64,000 bases of DNA from Candidatus Binataceae bacterium (lineage in GTDB: Bacteria > Desulfobacterota > Binatia > Binatales > Binataceae): positions 300,545 to 364,544 of the forward strand of contig DASRHP010000009.1 of the NCBI GenBank assembly GCA_035650475.1. The letters are read 5' to 3'. Made by a program: the position numbers and the translations under genes. Below the pieces are notes generated by a model, which was not told the DNA's origin, did not search any database, and was given only the letters and a program-made list of their open reading frames with translations. Of the stretch, positions 17,759 to 26,913 are shown in pieces (the stretch's first letter is position 1; every line of letters starts with the position of its first letter).

Positions 17759-19360
17759 GTGGAAAGCGCAGCCGCAGCTGCTGCTCCCCAGGCGCATTCC
17801 GCCGCCGCTCACAAGTGGCTGGTCGCGATCGCGGTGATGCTCGGCACCGCGCTCGAAGTGCTCGACACCTCGATCGTCAACGTCTCGCTGCCGCACATGC
17901 AGGGCAGCTTCTCCGCCAGCATCGACGAGATCGCCTGGGTCGTCACCAGCTACCTCGTTGCCAACGGGATCATGATCCCGATGACCGCCTGGATCGCCGG
18001 GCGCTTCGGGCGCAAGCGCTACTTCCTGACCTCGGTAGCGGCCTTCGTTGCCTCGTCGGCTGCGTGCGGCGCCGCGCGGACGCTCGGCCAGATGGTGCTC
18101 TTCCGGCTGGCGCAGGGGGCGGCCGGCGCCGCGATGATCCCCTCCTCGCAAGCGATCCTGATGGAGACGTTCCCGCCCGAGGAGCAGCAGATGGCGATGG
18201 CGACCTGGGGCGTGGGCCTGATGGTTGCGCCGATCATCGGGCCGACCGTGGGCGGCTGGATCACCGACAACTGGAACTGGCGCTGGAACTTCTACATCAA
18301 CGTGCCAATCGGGGCGCTCGCTTTCCTGATGGTTTCAGCGTTCGTCCACGACCCGCCCTACCTGCGCCAGCGCCGGGCGCGCGGCGGCGCGGTGGACTAC
18401 TTGGGCATCGCGTGCCTGATCGTCGGCCTTGGCCTGCTGCAAATCGTGCTCGACCGCGGGCAGCGCGCCGACTGGTTTGCCTCGCGCTGGATTGTCGCCG
18501 GCACCGCATTGGCTGTGCTGGCGCTGATCACGCTGGTGTTCAATGAGCTGTGGTGCGAGCACCCGATCGTCGATTTCCGGATCCTTAAGGATCGCATCTT
18601 CTCGCTGGCGGTCTTCCTGATTGTCGTGATGAGCGCGACGCTGTGGGGCACCGGCTTGCTGACGCCGGTCTTTCTCCAGGAGCTGATGGGCTACACGGCC
18701 TGGAAGGCGGGACTGGTGATGGTTCCGCGGGCGCTCAGCGCAATGTTCTCGATGTTCGCGGTGGGCCAGCTCGCGCGTGTGCGTGTTGATACTCGCCCGA
18801 TGATCGGCCTGGGCTTTCTGCTTACGGCAATCGGGCTGTGGCTGATGTCGCATTGGAACCTCGAAGTCAGCATGTACGTGATCGTCATCGACAGCATCGT
18901 GCTCGGCAGCGGGCTGGGGATGCTGTTCCCGGTGCTCTCGGCAGTGGGGTTTTCCGGCGTGAGCCGCGAGCGGATGGGCGAAGCCGCCAGCCTCTACAAC
19001 CTGATGCGCAATACCGGGGCCGCGGTCGGCATCTCGTATCTGACCAATATGCTGGTAAACTATGAGCAGGTTCACCAGTCGAGGCTGGTCGAGCACCTGT
19101 CGGTGTTCGACGCCTGGCGCCTCAGCCAGCGCGCCCCGCGCATGCCGGGCGGTCCGCAGTTTCATTTCATGAGCCAGCTCGTTACCGGACAGAAACAGCA
19201 GCTCGGCATGGTGTACGGGATGATGATGTCGCAATCCGCGATCATGTCGTTCGACGATCTGTACCGGATCCTGTCGGTGATGATGCTGATCATGGTGCCC
19301 GCCTTTCTCGGGCTCCGCTGGGCCGTCCGGCCGCAGGCTGCTCCCGCGCACCTCGAATAG
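17759..19360 (+). CDS. MFS multidrug exporter, DHA2/EmrB family (copy 1)
   Basis: A 533-residue 14-helix proton-driven exporter of the DHA2 family, which pumps drugs or other amphiphiles across the inner membrane. GTG start with AGGAG ten bases upstream. Motifs: LEVLDTSIVNVSLPHMQGSF in helix 1 (motif D1 with conserved Asp), WVVTSYLVANGIMIPMTAW, the loop 2-3 motif GRFGRKRYF, the helix 5 antiporter motif GVGLMVAPIIGPTVGGWI, and WNWRWNFYINVPIG. EmrB normally works with a membrane-fusion EmrA and an outer-membrane TolC-type channel; neither is adjacent. Only 11 bases separate it from a close paralogue, showing tandem duplication. Confidence 0.92.
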   Translation: MESAAAAAAPQAHSAAAHKWLVAIAVMLGTALEVLDTSIVNVSLPHMQGSFSASIDEIAWVVTSYLVANGIMIPMTAWIAGRFGRKRYFLTSVAAFVASSAACGAARTLGQMVLFRLAQGAAGAAMIPSSQAILMETFPPEEQQMAMATWGVGLMVAPIIGPTVGGWITDNWNWRWNFYINVPIGALAFLMVSAFVHDPPYLRQRRARGGAVDYLGIACLIVGLGLLQIVLDRGQRADWFASRWIVAGTALAVLALITLVFNELWCEHPIVDFRILKDRIFSLAVFLIVVMSATLWGTGLLTPVFLQELMGYTAWKAGLVMVPRALSAMFSMFAVGQLARVRVDTRPMIGLGFLLTAIGLWLMSHWNLEVSMYVIVIDSIVLGSGLGMLFPVLSAVGFSGVSRERMGEAASLYNLMRNTGAAVGISYLTNMLVNYEQVHQSRLVEHLSVFDAWRLSQRAPRMPGGPQFHFMSQLVTGQKQQLGMVYGMMMSQSAIMSFDDLYRILSVMMLIMVPAFLGLRWAVRPQAAPAHLE

Positions 19361-19371
19361 GTCGCGCGCCG

Positions 19372-20970
19372 ATGGAAGCAGCACCTGTCGCGACGGCGCC
19401 GGCGGCGTCGGCCCTGCCGTCGCATAAGTGGCTGGTCGCGCTCGCTGTGATGCTGGGCACGACGCTCGAGGTGCTCGACACCTCGATCGTCAACGTCTCG
19501 CTGCCGCACATGCAGGGCAGCTTCTCGGCCAGCGTGGACGAGATCGCGTGGGTGCTGACCAGCTACCTGGTCGCCAACGGGATCATGATCCCGATGACCG
19601 GCTGGATCTCCGCGCGCTTCGGCCGCAAACGCTACTTCATGACCTCGGTCGCGGTCTTCGTCGCCGCCTCGGCGCTGTGCGGCGCGGCCGTCTCGCTGGA
19701 CCAGATGGTGGTCTTTCGCCTGCTCCAGGGCGCGGCGGGGGCCGCGATGGTGCCGTCGTCGCAGGCGATTCTGATGGAGACTTTTCCGCCCGCCGAGCAA
19801 CAGCTCGCGATGGCGACGTGGGGCGTGGGGCTGATGGTTGCGCCGATCATGGGGCCGACGCTGGGCGGCTGGATCACCGACAACTGGAACTGGCGCTGGA
19901 ATTTCTACATCAACGTACCGATCGGCATTGTTGCCTTCCTGATGGTTTCAGCGTTCGTTCACGACCCCGCCCATCTGCGCCAGCATCGTGCGCGCGGCGG
20001 CAAGGTCGATTATGTCGGCATTGCGTGCCTCGTGGTGGGGCTGGGCGCGATGCAGATCGTGCTCGACCGCGGCCAGCGTGCCGACTGGTTCGCCGCGCCG
20101 TGGGTGATCTGGACTACGGTGCTGTGCGCGGTCTGCTTCGTCGTGCTGGCGCTCAACGAGCTGCGCTTTCCCGATCCGATCCTCGATCTCCGCATTCTCA
20201 AGCTGCGCCCGTTCGTCGTCGCGCTCACCCTAATCGTCGCGATGAGCTTTGTGCTCTACGGCACCGGACTGCTGATGCCGATTTTCCTCCAGGAGTTCAT
20301 GGGCTACACGGCGTGGAAGGCGGGGCTGGTGCTGGCGCCGCGCGGGCTGGCCACGATGGCCTCGATGGTGATCGTCGGGCAAATCGCGCGCCGGCGCGTC
20401 GACACCCGGCCGCTGGTCGGGGCGGGCTTCGTCCTGATGACGATCGGGCTATGGACGATGGCGGGCTGGAACCTGCAAGTTGATCTGTGGACGGTGATCG
20501 TGCCGAGCATCGTGATGGGCGCGGGGATGGGGATGATCTTTCCCACGCTTTCGGCGACCGCGCTGGCCTGCGTCGCGCGCGAGCGGATCGGCTTCGCCGC
20601 CAGCCTCTACAACATGATGCGCAACACGGGCGCGGCGGTCGGGATCGCGTGGATGACCACGATGCTCGTCAATCACGAGCAGCTCCATCAGTCGCGCCTG
20701 GTCGAGCACCTCTCGGTGTTCGACGCATGGCGGCTCAGCCGGGGAGCGGCACGGATGCCCGGCGCGCCCGGCTTCAACTATCTGGCGCAGATGGTGAGCG
20801 GGCGCCATCAGGCTTTCGGCGCGATGTACGGTCAGATCCAGGCGCAGGCTGCGATGTTGTCGTTCAACGACATTTACCGCATCCTGGCACTGCTGATGGC
20901 GGTGCTGATTCCGGGCTTCCTGCTGCTGCGCCGCGGCCAGAGTGCGGGTGGCGGCGCGGCGTCGCACTAG
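19372..20970 (+). CDS. MFS multidrug exporter, DHA2/EmrB family (copy 2)
   Basis: A 532-residue paralogue of the preceding exporter, with nearly the same helix 1 (LEVLDTSIVNVSLPHMQGSF), GRKRYF loop, VGLMVAPIMGPTLGGWITD and WNWRWNFYINVPIG segments, and a similar C-terminal HQSRLVEHLSVFDAWRLSRG stretch. Differences cluster in the middle (helices 7-10) and the C-terminal 40 residues, so the two may have different substrates or form a pair. It begins at an ATG shortly after the first copy's stop and should be on the same transcript. The adjacent downstream gene is convergent. Confidence 0.92.
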   Translation: MEAAPVATAPAASALPSHKWLVALAVMLGTTLEVLDTSIVNVSLPHMQGSFSASVDEIAWVLTSYLVANGIMIPMTGWISARFGRKRYFMTSVAVFVAASALCGAAVSLDQMVVFRLLQGAAGAAMVPSSQAILMETFPPAEQQLAMATWGVGLMVAPIMGPTLGGWITDNWNWRWNFYINVPIGIVAFLMVSAFVHDPAHLRQHRARGGKVDYVGIACLVVGLGAMQIVLDRGQRADWFAAPWVIWTTVLCAVCFVVLALNELRFPDPILDLRILKLRPFVVALTLIVAMSFVLYGTGLLMPIFLQEFMGYTAWKAGLVLAPRGLATMASMVIVGQIARRRVDTRPLVGAGFVLMTIGLWTMAGWNLQVDLWTVIVPSIVMGAGMGMIFPTLSATALACVARERIGFAASLYNMMRNTGAAVGIAWMTTMLVNHEQLHQSRLVEHLSVFDAWRLSRGAARMPGAPGFNYLAQMVSGRHQAFGAMYGQIQAQAAMLSFNDIYRILALLMAVLIPGFLLLRRGQSAGGGAASH

Positions 20971-21006
20971 ACGGCGCCGCTTTTCGGAAGCGCTGCGGTG
21001 GCGGTT

Positions 21007-21528
21007 TCAGTCCGCCATCTTCGCGAGTGCCTCCTCGAAGGCCTTGAGCGCACGGGCGTCGAAGAGCACCATCTCAACCCGCTTGAGCGAGGTCGCGCCG
21101 CGCAGATGGTCGCGGATCTCCTCGAGCATCACCTCCGCGCAGCGCTCCATCGGAAAACCCGCGATGCCGGTGCCGATCGCCGGGAAGGCGATCGATTCGA
21201 GCCGTTTCTCCTCCGCCCGCCGCAGCGCATTGCGGGTCGAGTTGCGCAGCGCCGCCTCGGTGGTGCGCCCGCCCAGGCGCATCGAGGCTGCATGAATCAC
21301 CCATCGCGCCCTGAGCTTGCCGCCCCCGGTTATCGCAGCCTCGCCAATCGGGACCGGCCCGAGTTTGTCGCATTCGGCCTGGATTGACGGACCGCCCTTG
21401 GCGCGGATTGCGCCGGCCACACCACCGCCCAATACCAGGTCGTTGTTCGCCGCGTTGACGATCGCGTCCACCGCCGCTTCGGTCAGGTCGCCCTGCCTGA
21501 GAATCAACTTCGAGCGCCATCCGTCCAT
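21007..21528 (-). CDS. Macro domain protein (ADP-ribose/O-acetyl-ADP-ribose hydrolase type)
   Basis: A 173-residue protein that is a single macro domain. It binds ADP-ribose and in many homologues removes the acetyl group from O-acetyl-ADP-ribose or ADP-ribose from proteins. Motifs: GDLTEAAVDAIVNAANNDL (adenine-binding Asp and the NAAN motif), GGGVAGAIRAKGGPSI (catalytic loop), VIHAASM, and AFPAIGTGIAGFP (phosphate-binding loop). Length and order match the MacroD/YmdB-type stand-alone domains. It stands alone between the convergent exporter pair and the divergent peptide transporter. Assignment to the fold is firm; the precise substrate is not. Confidence 0.9.
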   Translation of the reverse strand: MDGWRSKLILRQGDLTEAAVDAIVNAANNDLVLGGGVAGAIRAKGGPSIQAECDKLGPVPIGEAAITGGGKLRARWVIHAASMRLGGRTTEAALRNSTRNALRRAEEKRLESIAFPAIGTGIAGFPMERCAEVMLEEIRDHLRGATSLKRVEMVLFDARALKAFEEALAKMAD

Positions 21529-21633
21529 ATGCGCCTCCGTTCTGAGCCGAGCTCGTGCCGCCTTTGGGGCCGCCGCGGTCGCAAGGGGGACCGCCGCTTT
21601 ATGCTATTATCCCCACCCATCCGAGCGCACCCG

Positions 21634-23238
21634 ATGATTGAGACGAAGAGCAGGCAGGTGGCGTGGCCGGGTGCGACCTACGTTCCCGCTCGCCCGCGCG
21701 TGGCCGCGGTCTGCGCCGCCGCGCTCGCACTTCTGGTTGCCGCCGGATGCCATCGCGTGCCTGCGCGGCGCGTGCCCACCGGCTCGCTCCAGGTCGATAT
21801 CGAGACCTCGCCGATTGCGCTCGACCCGCGCTTCGACACCGACGCGATTTCGGCGCGTATCGACGAACTGGTTTACGCTTCGCTGGTCAGGGTCGACGCG
21901 CACGGCAGCTTCGTCGGCGAGCTGGCTGAGAGCTTCGAGCGTCCGACGCCGACGACGATCATTTTCCATCTGCGCCGCGGCCTGCGTTTCGCCGACGGAC
22001 GCCCGCTTACCGCCCGCGACGTAAAATATACATACGACTCGGTTCTTGATCCCGCCACCCGCTCGCCCAAGCGCGCCGGAGTTGAGGCGCTCGCCTCGAT
22101 CGCCGCGCCCGACGACGCGACGGTGCTGATGACGACGACGCGGCCGTACGCGCCGGCGCTGGAGATGGGAACGCTCGGCGTGGTGCCCTACGGAACCCCG
22201 GCGGGCAAAGCGGAGACGCGCTGGCCCGCGGCGAGCGGCAGGTTTCGGATCCGGAGCTTCGCCCGCGACGAAGCGATCACGCTCGAGCGCAATCCGTATC
22301 GCGCTTTTACGCCCAATCGCATCGCTGAAATCGTCTTTAAGATCGTTCCTGACCCCACCGTGCGCGCGCTCGAGCTGGCCGAGGGGGTATGCGATCTGGC
22401 CGAGAACAACATCCAGCCCGACCTGCTGGGCTATCTTGGGATGCGCCCAAACCTGGCGATCGAGGTGACGCCCGGCACTACTTACTTTTATCTGGCCTTC
22501 AACTTTCGCAACCCGCATCTGCGCGACCTGCGGCTGCGCCGCGCGATCGCGTACGCGATCAACCGCCGCGCGCTGATCGGTTCGCTCTACAAGGGCACGG
22601 CGCGCGTGGCGAGCGGGATGCTGGCGCCGGAGAACTGGGCGTACACCGCTCACGTGACGCAATACCACTACGATCCGTTCAAGGCATCGCGCCTGCTCGA
22701 CGAGGCAGGCTACACCATCGGGAGCGACGGCACTCGCCCGCTCAGCCTGGTTTACAAGACGACGCCCGAGGGGCGGCGCCTCGGCGAAGCGATCCAGGGC
22801 ATGCTCAAGCAGATTGGCGTGCACCTCGACATTCGGACCAACGAGTTTGCAACCTTCTACGGCGACATCCAGCGCGGCAACTTCGACCTTTTTCCGCTCC
22901 AATGGGTGGGAATCAACGACCCGCACCAGTACTTCCTCGTCTTCGACTCGAGGATGGCGCCGCCCGCGGGCAACAATCGCGGCGGCTACTCGAATCCCGC
23001 GATGGACCGTCTGTTGGAGGCGGGCGACGCAACGCTGGACCCCCAGGCGCGGCGCCAAATCTACGCCCGCGTCCAGCAGCTTGCCGCCGACGACCTGCCG
23101 TACGTCTCGCTCTGGTGGGTGGACAACGTGGTAGTGCGCAACCGCCGTGTCAGGGGCTTCAAGCCGTATCCCAACGGCAGCCTGCGCTCGCTCGACGCCG
23201 TCACCCTAGTCCCGGCGTCCGACCCTCGCAGGCGATGA
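21634..23238 (+). CDS. Peptide ABC transporter substrate-binding lipoprotein (DppA/OppA family)
   Basis: A 534-residue extracytoplasmic solute-binding protein, SBP family 5, that delivers peptides or similar ligands to the two permeases downstream. Start at the ATG of MIETKS; an ATG 33 bases further upstream is also possible. A signal sequence ends in LLVAAGC, a good lipobox, so the mature protein is tethered by lipid. Family signatures: ALDPRFDTDAISARIDELVYASLV, FHLRRGLRFADGRPLTARDVKYTYDSVLDP, LRDLRLRRAIAYAINRRALI and the LDEAGY segment. The stop overlaps the permease start (ATGA). Only a TATTAT box at 21605 hints at a promoter. Confidence 0.92.
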   Translation: MIETKSRQVAWPGATYVPARPRVAAVCAAALALLVAAGCHRVPARRVPTGSLQVDIETSPIALDPRFDTDAISARIDELVYASLVRVDAHGSFVGELAESFERPTPTTIIFHLRRGLRFADGRPLTARDVKYTYDSVLDPATRSPKRAGVEALASIAAPDDATVLMTTTRPYAPALEMGTLGVVPYGTPAGKAETRWPAASGRFRIRSFARDEAITLERNPYRAFTPNRIAEIVFKIVPDPTVRALELAEGVCDLAENNIQPDLLGYLGMRPNLAIEVTPGTTYFYLAFNFRNPHLRDLRLRRAIAYAINRRALIGSLYKGTARVASGMLAPENWAYTAHVTQYHYDPFKASRLLDEAGYTIGSDGTRPLSLVYKTTPEGRRLGEAIQGMLKQIGVHLDIRTNEFATFYGDIQRGNFDLFPLQWVGINDPHQYFLVFDSRMAPPAGNNRGGYSNPAMDRLLEAGDATLDPQARRQIYARVQQLAADDLPYVSLWWVDNVVVRNRRVRGFKPYPNGSLRSLDAVTLVPASDPRRR

Positions 23239-24155
23239 CCAATCTCGTCCGCCGCCTGCTCGCGCTGATTCCGGTGGCGCTGGGCGTCGCGACGCTGACC
23301 TTTGCGCTGATACATCTCGTGCCCGGCGACCCCGTAGTGGCGATGCTTGGCGAGACAGCCGCGCCGGCGGATATCGCGCGCATGCGCCACGAGTTGGGGC
23401 TCGACCGCCCGCTCCTTGCGCAGTACGCGAGCTTCCTGCGGGGAGTTGCGCACGGCGATCTGGGCGAATCGATCTCGGCGCACGAGCCGGTCGCGCGGCT
23501 GATCGCACAGCGCTACCCGGCGACGCTCGAGCTCACGGGCGCGGGGCTGCTGGTGGCGGTCATGCTCGCGCTACCGCTGGGGCTCGTCGCGGGCGCCGAT
23601 CCGGGTGGCGCCGCCGACCTCGGCGCGATGGGCTTCGCCATCCTAGGCATTTCGATACCCCATCTTTATCTCGGTCCGCTCCTGATGATCGTGTTCTCGC
23701 TCGACCTTGGATGGTTGCCGCTGACCGGGCGCGGCGGACTTGCGCATCTGGTGCTCCCTGCCGTGACGCTGGGGACGGCGCTGGCGGCAGTGCTTGCGCG
23801 GATGCTGCGCCAGAGCCTGGTGCAGGTGCGCGCGGCAGACTACCTGCGCACGGCTCGCGCCAAGGGACTCAGCGCCAGCAGCGCGCTGGTCCGCCACGGG
23901 CTGCGCAACGCACTGACGCCGGTGATCACGCTGCTCGGCTTACAGGCTGGCGGCCTGCTGACCGGCGCGATCATCGTCGAGATGATTTTCTCGTGGCCCG
24001 GGATGGGCCGGATGATGATCGCGGCGATAAGCGCGCGCGATTATCCGCTGGTGGAAGGATGCGTGCTCGTCTTCGCGCTCAGCTACGTCGTGGTGAACAT
24101 GCTGACCGACCTCGTGTACGGGCTTATCGATCCGCGCATCCGGCTTGGAGCGTGA
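23235..24155 (+). CDS. ABC transporter permease, DppB type
   Basis: A 306-residue permease with the classic DppB start MTNLVRRLLALIPVALGVATLTFALIHLVPGDP cut here to its key parts: the first helix and LVPGDP at its outer end. GLDRPLLAQYASFL and the core HLYLGPLLMI follow, then the EAA coupling loop YLRTARAKGLSASSALVRHGLRNAL and the end TDLVYGLIDPRIRLGA. Translationally coupled to the binding protein by a 4-base overlap and followed after 3 bases by its DppC partner. Substrate probably peptides or small peptide-like compounds. Confident family assignment. Confidence 0.92.
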   Translation: MTNLVRRLLALIPVALGVATLTFALIHLVPGDPVVAMLGETAAPADIARMRHELGLDRPLLAQYASFLRGVAHGDLGESISAHEPVARLIAQRYPATLELTGAGLLVAVMLALPLGLVAGADPGGAADLGAMGFAILGISIPHLYLGPLLMIVFSLDLGWLPLTGRGGLAHLVLPAVTLGTALAAVLARMLRQSLVQVRAADYLRTARAKGLSASSALVRHGLRNALTPVITLLGLQAGGLLTGAIIVEMIFSWPGMGRMMIAAISARDYPLVEGCVLVFALSYVVVNMLTDLVYGLIDPRIRLGA

Positions 24156-24158
24156 ACG

Positions 24159-24965
24159 GTGGGCCCGCGGAATCCATCGCTGATTGCAGGCGCCGCCCTG
24201 GTCGCGACAATCGCGGTCATGGCGCTTCTGGGCCCGGCGCTCGTGCGCACCGACCCCCTCGCGATCGACCTTGCACTGGTGCTGGCACCGCCCGAGCATG
24301 GCCATTGGCTCGGATGCGACGCGCTGGGACGCGACATCCTGGCGCGCGTGCTGTGGGGCGCGCGGCTGTCACTCGGCGTCTCGGCCACGGTGGTGTTTGT
24401 CTCGCTCGCGCTGGGCAGCCTGGTGGGCGGAGCCGCCGCCCTCGTCGGCGGGCGGGTCGATGCCTTGGTGATGCGCACGGTCGATATCGTGCTCGCGTTC
24501 CCGGGCTTCCTCTTCGCGCTCGCGCTGGCCGCGATCCTCGGCCCCGGGCTGGTCAAGCTGGTGATCGCGCTGAGCGCGATGGGCTGGACGGGCTACGCGC
24601 GGCTGGTGCGCGGCGAGGTGCTTTCGTTGCGCGAGCGCGACTATGTCGAAGCAGCGCGCGCGCTGGGCGCGCCGCCGGCGCGGCTGCTCGTGCGCCATCT
24701 GTTGCCCGCGCTGGCCGGCCCGGTCGCGGTGCAGGCGACCTTCGGCGTGGGCGGGGTCATTGTGGCCGAGGCCTCGCTGTCCTTTCTCGGGCTGGGAGCG
24801 CGGCCGCCGACGCCCACTTGGGGCAACATGCTTGAGGCGGGACGCGCCTTCCTGCTCGTCGCGCCGCACCTTACTGCCGCGCCGGGGGTGGCGATCGGCG
24901 CGGCGGTGCTGGGCTTCAATCTTTTCGGCGATGGTATCGCGCAGGCGGTCGGCGTGCGCGGTTAG
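24159..24965 (+). CDS. ABC transporter permease, DppC type
   Basis: A 268-residue DppC partner with a GTG start three bases after the DppB stop. The protein begins with one helix (LIAGAALVATIAVMALLGPAL), then the diagnostic HWLGCDALGRDILARVLWGARLS, the EAA loop YVEAARALGAPPARLL, ASLSFLGLGARPPTPTWG and a C-terminal FNLFGDGIAQAV. The cluster stops here: no DppD/DppF ATPase follows, and the next gene is convergent mtnA. The ATPase must come from elsewhere in the genome, possibly shared with the other permease pair at the start of the window. Confidence 0.92.
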   Translation: MGPRNPSLIAGAALVATIAVMALLGPALVRTDPLAIDLALVLAPPEHGHWLGCDALGRDILARVLWGARLSLGVSATVVFVSLALGSLVGGAAALVGGRVDALVMRTVDIVLAFPGFLFALALAAILGPGLVKLVIALSAMGWTGYARLVRGEVLSLRERDYVEAARALGAPPARLLVRHLLPALAGPVAVQATFGVGGVIVAEASLSFLGLGARPPTPTWGNMLEAGRAFLLVAPHLTAAPGVAIGAAVLGFNLFGDGIAQAVGVRG

Positions 24966-24986
24966 CCGCGCGGAGCCGGGCAGGTC

Positions 24987-26021
<1,035 letters not shown>

Positions 26022-26095
26022 CGTCAGTCCGGGGTGATTACTAACCGAGCGCGGTGACGCGCGCTTGCGGGCGTTGCAACACGATAAGTCTTGGG

Positions 26096-26123
26096 AGCGG
26101 CCGCGCGGAATGGCGCGGCCGCT
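26096..26123. terminator. Perfect 11-bp GC hairpin downstream of the coiled-coil gene
   Basis: Inverted repeat AGCGGCCGCGC / GCGCGGCCGCT with a 6-base loop (GGAATG). It lies between the stop of the small coiled-coil gene and the start of mtnA, both on the minus strand. The stem is strong, but neither side carries a clear U-tract, so it is a weak terminator candidate or a transcript-stabilising element. Confidence 0.4.
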
Positions 26124-26155
26124 GTTCCCGGGTCGATTTGCTCAGCGGCGCGCCG

Positions 26156-26560
26156 CTAGGCCCGTTCGTAAAGGCCGCGCGACTTGCGCTTGACCAGACC
26201 GGCGTCGATCCAACGGGTGACCGCCGCGAAGATCTCGGAGGGGCGCTTGTCCTTGAGGCCGCGCACCTGGCGGATATTGGAGGCCTTGAACTGCTTGGGC
26301 AGCTGATCGAGCACCGCACGCCAGTTGATCCGCCGGCCGCCACCGCCGCCGCCATCACCACCTCGCGCGGCGCGCGGCCCGCGCGGAGCCATCCTGGCGC
26401 CCGCTATCCGGGCCAACGATTCCTCTTCCGCCTTCAGGCGCGTGAGTTCCACTTCCTTGCCGCGGATATCGCGGCGCAGCTTGTTGAGCATGCTGCGCGC
26501 CTGGCGCTGGAACTGACGAAACGCCGAAGCCGTGCTTCCGGCACTTTTCATTCGAGGCAT
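26156..26560 (-). CDS. Small basic coiled-coil protein with C-terminal winged-helix-like region
   Basis: A 134-residue protein with no named family that I recognise. Residues about 10-50 form an amphipathic helix or coiled coil (FRQFQRQARSMLNKLRRDIRGKEVELTRLKAEEESLAR in part). A Gly/Arg-rich linker of about 20 residues (ARGGDGGGGGGRR) follows, then a conserved-looking globular end: INWRAVLDQLPKQFKASNIRQ, the RGLKDKRPSEIFAAVTRWIDAG segment, and LVKRKSRGLYERA. The last part reads like a helix-turn-helix plus wing (A/GLVxRxxRGxYxR), as in winged-helix domains of restriction and DNA-binding proteins. Net charge is strongly positive, so DNA or RNA binding is plausible. Start either ATG at 26560 or the next one at 26551. 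Confidence 0.65.
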   Translation of the reverse strand: MPRMKSAGSTASAFRQFQRQARSMLNKLRRDIRGKEVELTRLKAEEESLARIAGARMAPRGPRAARGGDGGGGGGRRINWRAVLDQLPKQFKASNIRQVRGLKDKRPSEIFAAVTRWIDAGLVKRKSRGLYERA

Positions 26561-26913
26561 TCAGTAATCTCCTTCGGTTGACCTGATAAAAGTCGAGTCA
26601 CGCTACACGATACGCACGTGCCACGCAACTACCGCCAGTCCGGTTTGATACTAACAGCGGATAGCCATCGATGCTATCCAAAAATATATCGAGATGCGAT
26701 GTAAGTGAACGTTCCTCCCAAGCGGACCGGATACGCAGGCGTCGCGTGAGATTCGTTTACCCGCGCAGTGGATGCTCGTATCGCGTCAAGGCGATAGTAG
26801 TAAAGGCGACTGTCCACTGCGGGGGTGCGGTTGCGGCATTGCCTAACGCGTCTTGCGGATGATCGAGCGCAGGCCGCGCAACCGCCGCGATCGGCCGGCG
26901 CCCGCGCGCAGTG
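26561..26913. other. Intergenic region without a recognised gene
   Basis: About 350 bases between two minus-strand genes. The first 200 bases are richer in A+T than the surroundings (for example around 26640-26700), as expected for promoter DNA feeding the coiled-coil gene. A 63-codon plus-strand frame at 26671 has no ribosome site and an arginine-rich, non-protein-like composition. I see no RNA gene or repeat in it. Confidence 0.4.

Noticed and set aside
26671-26862. 63-codon plus-strand frame in the gap before the SDR gene
   Set aside because: No ribosome site and no protein-like pattern; lies in promoter-like DNA.
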